A stretch of 64,000 nucleotides of DNA, taken from the NCBI GenBank assembly GCA_002386465.1, contig DGIT01000144.1, positions 1 through 64,000 on the forward strand, in the 5' to 3' direction. The first letter of the stretch is position 1. Each line of letters opens with the position of its first letter. A model generated the notes under the pieces. The model had not been told where the DNA came from and ran no database searches. It saw nothing but the letters and a program-made list of their open reading frames with translations. Positions 24,744 to 33,005 of the stretch are shown here, piece by piece. The translations under genes were made by a program, and so were the position numbers. Source of the DNA: Burkholderiales bacterium UBA4615. GTDB lineage: Bacteria; Pseudomonadota; Gammaproteobacteria; Burkholderiales; Burkholderiaceae_E.

Positions 24744-26697
24744 TCACCTCATCGGACTGCTCGATTACAAAGTCTGATGGATCGAAGGTCTTCGTCATGG
24801 CCCAGTAATCGAGCAGGCGCCACGGCGAGGTGACCGTGAGGCGGTTGCGGTCATTCTTGTACCAGCTCTTAACGCCCGGGTGGGTCCAGACCATCTGACG
24901 GGCTTTATCCTCGAGCTGTTCGTTGTAACGGTCGTGCACATCGGTGCGCACTTCGAGCGCAGGCAGATCGCGCTCGATCATCTCGCGCAGGGCCTGCATG
25001 ATGTAACGCACCTGGCACTCGGTGTGAAAGATGATCGAACCACCATGGGCCAGATTCGTGTTCGGCCCATAGAGCATGAAGAGGTTCGGATAGTTGGGCG
25101 CGGTCATGCCCAGGTAGGCGTGGGGATCGTCGTCACCCCAGTCTTCGCGGATGGTGTGCCCGTTGCGCCCCCGAATGTCCATAGGCCACAGCATGCGCGA
25201 GGCCTCGAAGCCGGTCGCCAGGATGATGGCGTCGACTTCATGCACCGTCCCGTCTTTCATCTCAATGGCATGCTCGGTGACCCGCGCGATCGGGTCGGTC
25301 TCGAGCGTGACATTGGGTCGCGTGAGCATGCGATACCAGTGGTTGTCGCGCAGCATGCGCTTGCCGTACGGCGGATAGCTGGGAATGACCTTGGCCAGCA
25401 GCGCTTCGTCGCCGCCAAGTTCCTTGCGCACATGGTCAATGATGAGCTGGCGCACGCCATGGTTCTGCTCATTGAGGGAAATATCCGGACTGCTCCAGGA
25501 CGGATCCTTGTGCAGCGAAGCGTGAAACCCGTCGGAGCTGCCCCAGAACAGTTGAAAGCGCAGCCAGTTGGAGTAATAGGGCAACCGCGCGAGCGACCAG
25601 TTGTGACCGGGCTCAACCTCCAGGTGATAGTTGGGGTTGTAGAACGACCAGTGCGGCGAGCGCTGAAAGACACGCAGGTGGGCCACCCCAGGCGCAATCG
25701 AGGGGCCGGTCTGCATGGCACTGGCGCCTGTGCCGATCATGGCGACGCGCTTTCCGGCCAGATCGACGGCAGGGTCCCACTGCGCAGTGTGCAGGCAGGG
25801 GCCTTTGAAATCAGCCAGGCCCGGGATCTTCGGCACGGCAGGCCGATTGAGCTGGCCCACTGCAGTGATGAGCGACTGGCATGTGATCTCGCCTGACGCC
25901 GAAGCGCCGGCGTGGTGCCAGCGCACACGCCATACGCGTGCAGCCTCGTCCCATTGCGCTGTGTCGACTTCCACACCGAAACGGATATGCGGCCGCAGGT
26001 CATAGGTGCGCACCACATCGTGGATGTAGGCAAGGATTTCGTCGCGCCGCGAAAAATGCCGGGTCCAGTGGTTGTTAACGTAAAACGAGTACGAGTAGAA
26101 ATGATTGGGTGTATCGACGGCACAGCCCGGATAGCGGTTTTCCAGCCAGGTGCCACCCACGTCGGGGTTCTTCTCCAGCACCTCGAAAGGAATGCCCAAC
26201 TGCTTCAGACGAATGGCTGCGCACAGACCACCAAAGCCCGCGCCGATCACCACCACCTTGAACGCTTTCGAGGCTGCGGGCGCAACCGGAGAATGCCACT
26301 GCACGGCACGCAGGTCGGTCTGACCGAAGCTCATTTCCTCAAGTAGCAACGGGATGTATTCCGCAGGCACGGGCTGACCCACGCCCGCACTCATCATCTT
26401 TTGCAGCAGCTCGGCAGACGGCATGGGCGGCGCATGACGGCCTTCTTGCGCATACGCCTTGAGGGTATCGACCAGCTGATCGCGCACGGCTTGCTTGAGG
26501 TCTTCAGGCACCGTTTGCATGAAACTCCAGGGGCCCTGGATGTGCGGGGCGACTTGCTCCATCAGATCGGTACGCCCGCTCAGGTGCACCAGCACCATCA
26601 GCAAGGGGGCAATGTCGCTCTGAGCGAGCGCACGCCGCAGCGCGGCTTCATCGGCTACCGCGTCGCGAACGGCTTGTCTGAATTCGGGTGTCTTCAT
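24727..26697 (-). CDS. Baeyer-Villiger monooxygenase, 4-hydroxyacetophenone monooxygenase-like
   Basis: The 656-residue flavoprotein has an extra N-terminal helical domain of about 130 residues, then the FAD Rossmann motif VVIGAGFGGLCAAIRLK and VGGTWLENRYPGC. The Baeyer-Villiger fingerprint FKGPCLHTAQWD follows, with a second Rossmann VAMIGTGASAMQ and the ATGF motif. Length and the helical extension match HAPMO-type enzymes, which turn aryl ketones into esters using NADPH and O2. The start at 26697 lies 1 nt after the stop of the PhoX-like gene, so the two are coupled; an in-frame ATG at 26721 would overlap it. The true ketone substrate is not known. Confidence 0.9.
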   Translation of the reverse strand: MKTPEFRQAVRDAVADEAALRRALAQSDIAPLLMVLVHLSGRTDLMEQVAPHIQGPWSFMQTVPEDLKQAVRDQLVDTLKAYAQEGRHAPPMPSAELLQKMMSAGVGQPVPAEYIPLLLEEMSFGQTDLRAVQWHSPVAPAASKAFKVVVIGAGFGGLCAAIRLKQLGIPFEVLEKNPDVGGTWLENRYPGCAVDTPNHFYSYSFYVNNHWTRHFSRRDEILAYIHDVVRTYDLRPHIRFGVEVDTAQWDEAARVWRVRWHHAGASASGEITCQSLITAVGQLNRPAVPKIPGLADFKGPCLHTAQWDPAVDLAGKRVAMIGTGASAMQTGPSIAPGVAHLRVFQRSPHWSFYNPNYHLEVEPGHNWSLARLPYYSNWLRFQLFWGSSDGFHASLHKDPSWSSPDISLNEQNHGVRQLIIDHVRKELGGDEALLAKVIPSYPPYGKRMLRDNHWYRMLTRPNVTLETDPIARVTEHAIEMKDGTVHEVDAIILATGFEASRMLWPMDIRGRNGHTIREDWGDDDPHAYLGMTAPNYPNLFMLYGPNTNLAHGGSIIFHTECQVRYIMQALREMIERDLPALEVRTDVHDRYNEQLEDKARQMVWTHPGVKSWYKNDRNRLTVTSPWRLLDYWAMTKTFDPSDFVIEQSDEVSAAAS

Positions 26698-26698
26698 G

Positions 26699-28621
26699 TC
26701 AGGTTCCGATGAGGCCGCCATCGCGCTTGCGAATGACCACCGTGGCTGAGCGCGGCCGCCCGCCGTCGGGCCATTTGGAAAAACGGGTCACAGCGGCTGG
26801 GTCGGAGCGCTCACTGGGAGTCTCGCCTGGATGCTGGATGTTGATGAACAGTGTGCGCAGGTCAGGGGTTGAAGTGATACCGGTGATTTCGCAGTTGACG
26901 GGGCCCACCAGAAACCGCCTGACTTCACCGGTCACCACATCGGCCGCGAGCATCGCGTTATTACCCACGCGGGCGTAATCGCCCTTGTTCATCGCGCTGG
27001 CTGCCATATCAGTTTGAATCCAGAGCGTACCGCGATCATCGAACCACAGGCCATCGGGACTGGCGAACAGGTCGCCACGAATAGTGCCTTGAGCCTCGGG
27101 CCGCTCATTGGACGGGTCGCCCGCCAGCACAAAATGATTCCAGGTGAATGCCGTGGCGTCGAAGTCACCGCTTTCCTTCCACCGGATGATGTGGCCCATG
27201 GTGTTCCTAGCCCGTGGGTTGGCTGCATCTGCTGCAGGAAAGCCCGCCCGCCCGCGATCGGAATTATTGGTCAGCGTGCAGTAGACTTCTCCGCTCTTCG
27301 GATCGACGGCGATCCATTCCGGACGGTCCATCTTTGTGCCTCCGGCCAGGTCTGAGGCCTGACGCGACTTCACCAGCAACTCGCCCTGATCGGCAAAGCC
27401 GGCCTGGGGCGTCAGGCCATTTTTGCCAGCCGTCAGTTCCACCCAGCTGCCGGTGCCATCGGCATTGAAACGCGCAACATAGAGCGTGCCGTGATCCAGC
27501 AGGCTCCGGTTGGCGGCATAGCCACCAGGCTGCATGCGATCACGGCTGACGAACTTGGTGATGTACTCGAAGCGGGCGTCTTCGCCCATGTAGGCCACGA
27601 CCCGACCATCGCGCGTCAGCGTGGTGGTGGCGCACTCGTGTGCACCACGCCCCATGGCCGTGTGCTTGACCGGCGTCATGGTGGGATCGGTGGGATCGAT
27701 CTCGACGATCCAGCCGAATCGATTGGATTCGTTAGGCTGTCGGTTGGCATCGAAGCGCGGCTCATGTTCGTGCCAGCGATAACCACGGCCACCCTTGCGC
27801 AGTCCCCAGCGGGTCTGATGCGCATCCGGTTTGTCGGGGCCATTGAAATAGAAAATAAAATTTTCCTCGCTGGTGAGGAACGTTCCCCAGGGAGTCGGGC
27901 CAGCCGCGCAATTGTTGAGCGTGCCCAGGACCCGTGTGCCGGTGGGATCATCGCTGGTGCGCATCAGGGCATGACCTGCGGCAGGCCCAGTGATCTGCAT
28001 CGGCGTGGCCGTCGTGATGCGTCGCGCAAGCGGGGAAGGACGAACCATGTCCCAGCCGCCGTCAGACTGCTGCGCCACCTCGACGATACTTACACCATGG
28101 CCGGCGATGGACTTAGCCACTTTTTCAGCGGTCCATGTCTTGATGCCATCGGTATGCAGCAGTCCGTCGTCGGTGTATTCATGGTTGATGGCCAGCACGC
28201 CGCGACGGCTGCCATCGATTGGGAAATACGTCATTCCGTCGTGGTGCATACCGATTTGCACGGTCTGGTCCGCGGCAGAGTTGGAAGCATCATCCCTGAA
28301 GGCGGGCATGTTTCCAGGCACGCCCACCGGTTCGCCCCATTTGCACATGGCTGTGGCGATGTACCCCTCAGGCACGACAATCGTGTCGGCCACACTGGCA
28401 GCAATCCCTTTGAACCCGATCTGCGGACCCGATACGGCTGTCATGCCCGGCAACGCCGCCTGAGGCCCCACGCAACCGGCCACGAGCGGTGCGAGCAATC
28501 CGCTCACTGCGGCAGACAGGCCGCCTCGCACCACAATACGCCGCGCCGGGTCGGAGATCTCGTGAATCGTCGGATTGGAAGACCGATTGGAGTCTTCCAT
28601 TGAGGAGAAATCCTTGGCCAT
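26699..28621 (-). CDS. PhoX-family phosphatase (DUF839), Tat-exported lipoprotein
   Basis: The 640-residue product begins with a PhoX-type N-terminus, NPTIHEISDPARRIVVRGG. Arg27-Arg28 form a twin-arginine motif, and VAGC (Cys50) looks like a lipobox. The beta-propeller body has INHEYTDDGLLHTDG, WGTFLTSEENF, MGRGAHECATTTLTRDG, MGEDARFEYITKFV and RPEWIAVDPKSGEVYCTLTNN, blocks that in PhoX carry the Ca2+/Fe3+ ligands (Glu, Cys, Asp). PhoX is an alkaline phosphatase folded in the cytoplasm before export. AGGGAG lies 7 nt upstream of the ATG. It is followed after 1 nt by the BVMO gene, an unexpected partner. No Pho box could be recognised upstream by eye. Confidence 0.9.
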   Translation of the reverse strand: MAKDFSSMEDSNRSSNPTIHEISDPARRIVVRGGLSAAVSGLLAPLVAGCVGPQAALPGMTAVSGPQIGFKGIAASVADTIVVPEGYIATAMCKWGEPVGVPGNMPAFRDDASNSAADQTVQIGMHHDGMTYFPIDGSRRGVLAINHEYTDDGLLHTDGIKTWTAEKVAKSIAGHGVSIVEVAQQSDGGWDMVRPSPLARRITTATPMQITGPAAGHALMRTSDDPTGTRVLGTLNNCAAGPTPWGTFLTSEENFIFYFNGPDKPDAHQTRWGLRKGGRGYRWHEHEPRFDANRQPNESNRFGWIVEIDPTDPTMTPVKHTAMGRGAHECATTTLTRDGRVVAYMGEDARFEYITKFVSRDRMQPGGYAANRSLLDHGTLYVARFNADGTGSWVELTAGKNGLTPQAGFADQGELLVKSRQASDLAGGTKMDRPEWIAVDPKSGEVYCTLTNNSDRGRAGFPAADAANPRARNTMGHIIRWKESGDFDATAFTWNHFVLAGDPSNERPEAQGTIRGDLFASPDGLWFDDRGTLWIQTDMAASAMNKGDYARVGNNAMLAADVVTGEVRRFLVGPVNCEITGITSTPDLRTLFINIQHPGETPSERSDPAAVTRFSKWPDGGRPRSATVVIRKRDGGLIGT

Positions 28622-28697
28622 GCCGCGCTCCCTGTCAGTGTTGGCTGCTGTTCAAGCACCGAATTATCGCGTGGCTGCGCAAGCGGTTCTTTACATT

Positions 28698-30224
28698 TCA
28701 GCGAAAAAACAGCGTGGCCAGCCCGAGAAAAATGAAAAAACCCATGCTGTCGGTGGTGAAGGTGAGCAGGACTGACGACCCCAGGGCGGGGTCCCGGTCG
28801 AGCTTTTGCAGCGCCATGGGCACGGCCATGGCAATCATGGCCGCCAGCAGCATGTTGAGCACCATGGCGAGCATCATGGTCAGACCCAGCGTCAGACCCT
28901 GCCCTGAGTCGGAATACAGCCACCAGGCAAACGCGCCGGCAATGCCACCCCAGACCGCGCCATTGAGCAAGGCAATGACCAGTTCCTTGCGCACCAGCCG
29001 GATGGCGTTGCTGGTGGTCACCTGACCCAGCGCCAGAGATCGGATGAAGAGCGTCATGGTCTGATTGCCGGAGTTGCCCGCGATGCCGGCCACGATCGGC
29101 ATCAGCGCGGCCAGTGCCACCACTTTCTCAATCGTGCCTTCAAACGCCCCGATGACCCGCGAGGCAAAAAACGCGGTGCACAGATTGATGGCCAGCCACA
29201 ACCAGCGATTGCGCGCGGAATTCCAGATCGAAGCAAAGAGGTCTTCTTCTTCGCGCAAGCCCGCTGCAGACAGCACTTCAGTTTCGTTTTGCTCGCGGAT
29301 CAGATCGACCACCTCGGAGATGGTCAGACGCCCGATCAGCCGGCCTCGCGCATCGACCACGGGGGCGGACGACAGGTCATAGCGCTCGAAGGCCTGCGCC
29401 GCATCGGCGGCTTCGTCCAGTGCCTGCAAGGACAGTACGTCGCGCTGCATGACATCCTGCACCAGGGTCTCGGGCTCGCTGACCAGCAGCCGATCGAGTG
29501 GCAGCGCACCCTGCAGCACATCGCGACGATCGACGACGAAGACCTGATCAGTGTGCTGAGGCAGTTTGTCGAAGCGGCGCAAATAGCGCAGCACCACTTC
29601 GAGCGTGACGTCCTCGCGCACCGTGACCAGATCGAAATCCATCCATCCGCCCACCGACGCCTCGGGGTAGGACATGGCTGCGCGCAACTGCTCGCGCTCT
29701 TCTGGGTCGAGCTGACGGCGCACCTGCTCGACCACGTCATCAGGCAGATCCTCGGCCAGTTCCGCGATATCGTCGGGGTCGAGCGTACCTGCTGCAGCGA
29801 CCAGTTCGTCCCGGTCCATCGAGGCAATGAGCGTCTCGCGGACCGAGTCCGAGACCTCGACCAGAATCTCGCCGTCGCGCTCAGCCTTGATCAGGTCCCA
29901 CACCACCAGCCGGTGATCGCGCGGCAAGGCCTCGAGGATGTAGGCCACGTCGGCGGGGTGCAGCGGGTCGAGGCGGGTGCGCAGATGCTCCAGGTGCTGT
30001 GCCACCGCCACCTGTTCAACCAGCACACGCCGATCGGGCGCCAGCCCTTCGGACTCATGGCGCGCCTGCTCGCGCACCACCTGATAGCGCGCGAGCAGAT
30101 CCTGAACTTCGTTCAGGGCGCGCTGCGCGTCCTCCGGGTCACGCGGATACGCGGCGCTCGCCTGCATTGCGTCAAGGTCGACGGATTCGCGCCCCGGGGG
30201 CGACGGTTGAATGGGCTCGGTCAT
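28698..30224 (-). CDS. mgtE: Magnesium transporter MgtE
   Basis: The 508-residue product has the MgtE order. A cytoplasmic N domain (about 75-170; HPADVAYILEALP and DDIAELAEDLPDD) is followed by two CBS domains (about 175-300; VQDVMQRDVLSLQA and SSAPVVDARGRLIGRLT), a linker helix and five transmembrane segments. The channel motif PIVAGIAGNSGNQTMTLF carries the selectivity residues. MgtE is a Mg2+-gated Mg2+ channel whose acidic N and CBS domains sense internal magnesium. The start at 30224 is preferred because the 33 residues upstream are low-complexity; no good ribosome-binding site is seen. It ends 76 bp before the PhoX gene on the same strand. Confidence 0.95.
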   Translation of the reverse strand: MTEPIQPSPPGRESVDLDAMQASAAYPRDPEDAQRALNEVQDLLARYQVVREQARHESEGLAPDRRVLVEQVAVAQHLEHLRTRLDPLHPADVAYILEALPRDHRLVVWDLIKAERDGEILVEVSDSVRETLIASMDRDELVAAAGTLDPDDIAELAEDLPDDVVEQVRRQLDPEEREQLRAAMSYPEASVGGWMDFDLVTVREDVTLEVVLRYLRRFDKLPQHTDQVFVVDRRDVLQGALPLDRLLVSEPETLVQDVMQRDVLSLQALDEAADAAQAFERYDLSSAPVVDARGRLIGRLTISEVVDLIREQNETEVLSAAGLREEEDLFASIWNSARNRWLWLAINLCTAFFASRVIGAFEGTIEKVVALAALMPIVAGIAGNSGNQTMTLFIRSLALGQVTTSNAIRLVRKELVIALLNGAVWGGIAGAFAWWLYSDSGQGLTLGLTMMLAMVLNMLLAAMIAMAVPMALQKLDRDPALGSSVLLTFTTDSMGFFIFLGLATLFFR

Positions 30225-30445
30225 GTGCGAAGAAGGCCTGGCACGGTGCACCGAGCGAGACAAGGTCAGCTGCGGAGCGGTCCGGGCCGGGCGAACGGTT
30301 GAGTGGCGTTCACGTCGGGGCACAGCCGGTCACGGCTGCGAAGGCTACGGATGGACCGCATTCTAGGCGTCACAAGCGATCACGCCAAGTCACTCGAGTG
30401 GCCTTTGAGGCGTATGCAGCGCCCGCATGGCAGTTGAGTCGGCGC

Positions 30446-31168
30446 TCAGGGCGTCTGGACTGCGCCCATCCAGCGTTGAATGACCGCCGCGCGCCGCACC
30501 AGGCCGGGGTGGCCGGGGTTGCGCTCGTAAAAGCGTGGCCTGGGGAGCATGGCCGCCATGCGGGCGGACTGCGAGACAGACAGACGCGCGGCCGACACCC
30601 CGTAGAGCTTGCGTGCGGCCGCTTCGCACCCGAAGGTACCCACGCCCCACTCGGCTACGTTGAGATATATCTCCAGGATGCGGTCTTTGGAGAGCACTGC
30701 TTCGAGCATGTAGGTGATGACCAGTTCCTGCGCCTTGCGCAGATAGCTGCGCTCGCCACTCAGAAACAGGTTCTTGGCCAATTGCATGGTGATAGTGGAG
30801 CCGCCCGCAATCACTTTGCCGCTGCGCTGGTTGCGTTCATGCGCCTTTTCAATCGCATCCCAGTCAACGCCCTCATGCACGGTGAAATTGGCGTCTTCAG
30901 CCGCGATGACCGCCCGCTTCAACTGGGGCGAGATCCGCTCATACGGCACCCACCGATACGCGATTTTGGCGTTGGGATCCTGGGCGCGCAGCACGGACAG
31001 TTGCGCGCGCATGAAACTCGTACTGGTGGGCGGGTGCGAGCGCCACCACACGATATGCGCCAGGTACCAGAGCTGAAGAGCCACCACGACCAATGCCACC
31101 AGACCGAGCAAGCCTGCCAGCACGACCATGATGCTGCCGCGAGCATGGTGTCGCAGGGTACGGCGCAT
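30446..31168 (-). CDS. mtgA: Monofunctional biosynthetic peptidoglycan transglycosylase
   Basis: The 240-residue product has one N-terminal transmembrane helix (VVLAGLLGLVALVVVALQL) and the glycosyltransferase-51 domain. Conserved motifs are AAEDANFTVHEGVDW (catalytic Glu), GGSTITMQLAKNLFL, RKAQELVITYMLE and ILEIYLNVAEWGVGTFG. MtgA polymerises lipid II glycan strands at the inner membrane and lacks a transpeptidase domain. The start at 31168 (MRRTLRHHARG) gives a short cytoplasmic tail; a GTG at 31207 is an alternative. It is the last gene of the RNB-TonB-aroE-mtgA series. Confidence 0.93.
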   Translation of the reverse strand: MRRTLRHHARGSIMVVLAGLLGLVALVVVALQLWYLAHIVWWRSHPPTSTSFMRAQLSVLRAQDPNAKIAYRWVPYERISPQLKRAVIAAEDANFTVHEGVDWDAIEKAHERNQRSGKVIAGGSTITMQLAKNLFLSGERSYLRKAQELVITYMLEAVLSKDRILEIYLNVAEWGVGTFGCEAAARKLYGVSAARLSVSQSARMAAMLPRPRFYERNPGHPGLVRRAAVIQRWMGAVQTP

Positions 31169-31223
31169 GGGTTGCGCCGGCGCAGCCGATGCCCTTGGAC
31201 CGATCACGTGCAGCGCAGCCTGT

Positions 31224-32078
31224 TCAGTGGGCCGCCAGCGCAGCACGCAGCGCCGCGTAGACCGGCGCCACATCGGGGCGCACACCTCTCCAGAGCGCAA
31301 ACGACTCGGCCGCCTGGCCCACAAGCATGCCCAGGCCATCTTCGGTCCGCGGGCATCCTGCGCTGTGGGCCAGTCGCATGAAGGCAGTGGGCTGCGCCGC
31401 ATACACCATGTCGAGCGCCATGGCCGCATGTGCCAGCACCTCAGGTCGAATGTCAGGCGCTGCATCAGACAGGCCGGCGGCCGTGGCATTGATGATCAGG
31501 TCGAAGCGGCCATGCGCCTGCTCAAGGCTGATCGCAGCCAGACGCCCAGCTTGCACGGGAGCGATGCGTGCAGACACCTCGGCGCACAGCACTTCGGCAC
31601 GGGCAGGCGTGCGATTAGCGATGCTCAATTGACTCACGCCTGCTTCAATCAAGGGCTGCACGACGCCACGAGCAGCCCCCCCTGCGCCAAGCATGAGGAC
31701 GCGTGCGCCCTGCAGCGACAGCCCCAAACGGCCCTGAAGATCGTTGACCAGGCCCGCGCCATCGGTGTTGTCGCCCAGGACTGCGTCGGACTGAAATACC
31801 AGTGTGTTGACGGCGCCGGCGACCGCTGCCCGCGGCGTATGACGCTGCGCATAGGCAAAGGCCTCGGCCTTGAAAGGCACGGTCACATTCAGACCCTGGC
31901 CACCTTCGGCACGAAAGGTCTGCACTGCTGTCAGGAACCCATCGAGCGGGGCGAGCACACGCCCATAGTCGATCTGCTGACCGGTCTGCTGCGCGAACAT
32001 GGCATGGATGGCCGGCGAGCGGCTGTGAGCCACCGGGTTACCGATCACTGCGTAACGTGCTGGTCTCGAGTCCATCAT
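31224..32078 (-). CDS. aroE: Shikimate dehydrogenase
   Basis: The 284-residue product has the shikimate-binding start YAVIGNPVAHSRSPAIHAMF and LNVTVPFKAEAF with the catalytic Lys. GAVNTLV and GDNTDGAGLV follow, with the catalytic Asp, then the NADPH Rossmann motif LMLGAGGAARGV with NRTPAR, and the terminal DGLGMLVGQAAESF. It reduces 3-dehydroshikimate to shikimate in the aromatic pathway, together with the AroQ encoded at 42140. ATGATG at 32078/32075 is the likely start; it overlaps the TonB-like gene by 41 bp. The overlap points to one transcript with the neighbours. Confidence 0.94.
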   Translation of the reverse strand: MMDSRPARYAVIGNPVAHSRSPAIHAMFAQQTGQQIDYGRVLAPLDGFLTAVQTFRAEGGQGLNVTVPFKAEAFAYAQRHTPRAAVAGAVNTLVFQSDAVLGDNTDGAGLVNDLQGRLGLSLQGARVLMLGAGGAARGVVQPLIEAGVSQLSIANRTPARAEVLCAEVSARIAPVQAGRLAAISLEQAHGRFDLIINATAAGLSDAAPDIRPEVLAHAAMALDMVYAAQPTAFMRLAHSAGCPRTEDGLGMLVGQAAESFALWRGVRPDVAPVYAALRAALAAH

Positions 32079-33000
32079 TGGTGAAGGTCCAGGTGCGAAC
32101 GATCTGCAGGATATCGCCCTCTCGGGACATTTCGGCGGGAAAGCGCTCGTAGGGCTGCCCTGCATAGACAATATCGCGCACGGCGCGGTTCAGGGCCTCG
32201 TATTTCGACTTGCGGTTGATGATCACATCCACCACTTTGCCCTGACGGTCGATCTCGACTGTGATGACGAGGGAGTCGTATTGCTTGCCGCGGGCCTCGG
32301 GCGGATAGCGACTGGTCCCGATGCGTTCGACGCGTTCGGCCCAGTCGGTCACGTAACGCGCGTACTGGACACCCACGGCATTGACACCGAAGGTGAGTCG
32401 GCGCGGACGCTTGTTGTAGTCCTCGATACGTCGATCGATTTCGGCCTGCATGCGTGCCAGCACAGCCTCTGAGGTGTCCCGGTCAGTGCCATCAGGGCGT
32501 GGCGTGGACTCGGGCACAGCATCGGTTGAGCTCGGAATTTGTGGGCCGCGGGCAGCCGTGAGCAATTCGCGCTGGCGTGCCTCGAGTTCGTCGATGCGCT
32601 TGCGTTGGGCGGTCAGTGCAGTGCCATCCTGGTTCGCGACATCGGGCACCAGCGGGGACTTTGCACGTCCGCGCTCATGCTCGCCGCCACCTTCCTGATT
32701 GACTTGCGCCAGAACTTCGGGGGCAAGCGGGCGGACCGCAGATTTCGAGTTCAACAGAATCACATCCAGCCGGGAATCGTTCGGGTTCACGAGGATGGGC
32801 ATGGGGGGTGCAAAGCGCACCATCAGGACCAGGGCATGCAGCGCAATCGACACGCCCACCGCCGTGGCCAGTGGATCACGACGCATCAGGGCCGACCATC
32901 CGGAGAGGCCGCCCACCACCACCGCATGGGTGCCCGGTGCGTGAGGCGCCTGTGCAGGCTGCATACGCACTGCTTTCGCTCTGTGGGAGCGTCTGGCCAT
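32038..33000 (-). CDS. TonB-family energy transducer protein
   Basis: The 320-residue product has a cytoplasmic head, one transmembrane segment (LATAVGVSIALHALVLMV) with the conserved His of TonB/ExbD contact (SIALHAL), a charged and Pro-containing middle, and a C-terminal TonB domain (RYPPEARGKQYDSLVITVEIDRQG, then INRKSKYEALNRAV). TonB proteins pass proton-motive force from ExbBD to outer-membrane receptors. The middle is less Pro-rich than in classical TonB and includes a coiled-coil-like KRIDELEARQREL stretch. No exbB, exbD or receptor gene is adjacent. It starts 5 bp after the stop of the RNB gene. Confidence 0.88.
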   Translation of the reverse strand: MARRSHRAKAVRMQPAQAPHAPGTHAVVVGGLSGWSALMRRDPLATAVGVSIALHALVLMVRFAPPMPILVNPNDSRLDVILLNSKSAVRPLAPEVLAQVNQEGGGEHERGRAKSPLVPDVANQDGTALTAQRKRIDELEARQRELLTAARGPQIPSSTDAVPESTPRPDGTDRDTSEAVLARMQAEIDRRIEDYNKRPRRLTFGVNAVGVQYARYVTDWAERVERIGTSRYPPEARGKQYDSLVITVEIDRQGKVVDVIINRKSKYEALNRAVRDIVYAGQPYERFPAEMSREGDILQIVRTWTFTNDGLETSTLRSDR

Positions 33001-33005
33001 GGGAC

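Noticed and set aside
29289..30302. 337-residue plus-strand open frame opposite mgtE
   Set aside because: It has no recognisable domain, and MgtE on the other strand is full length with all motifs.
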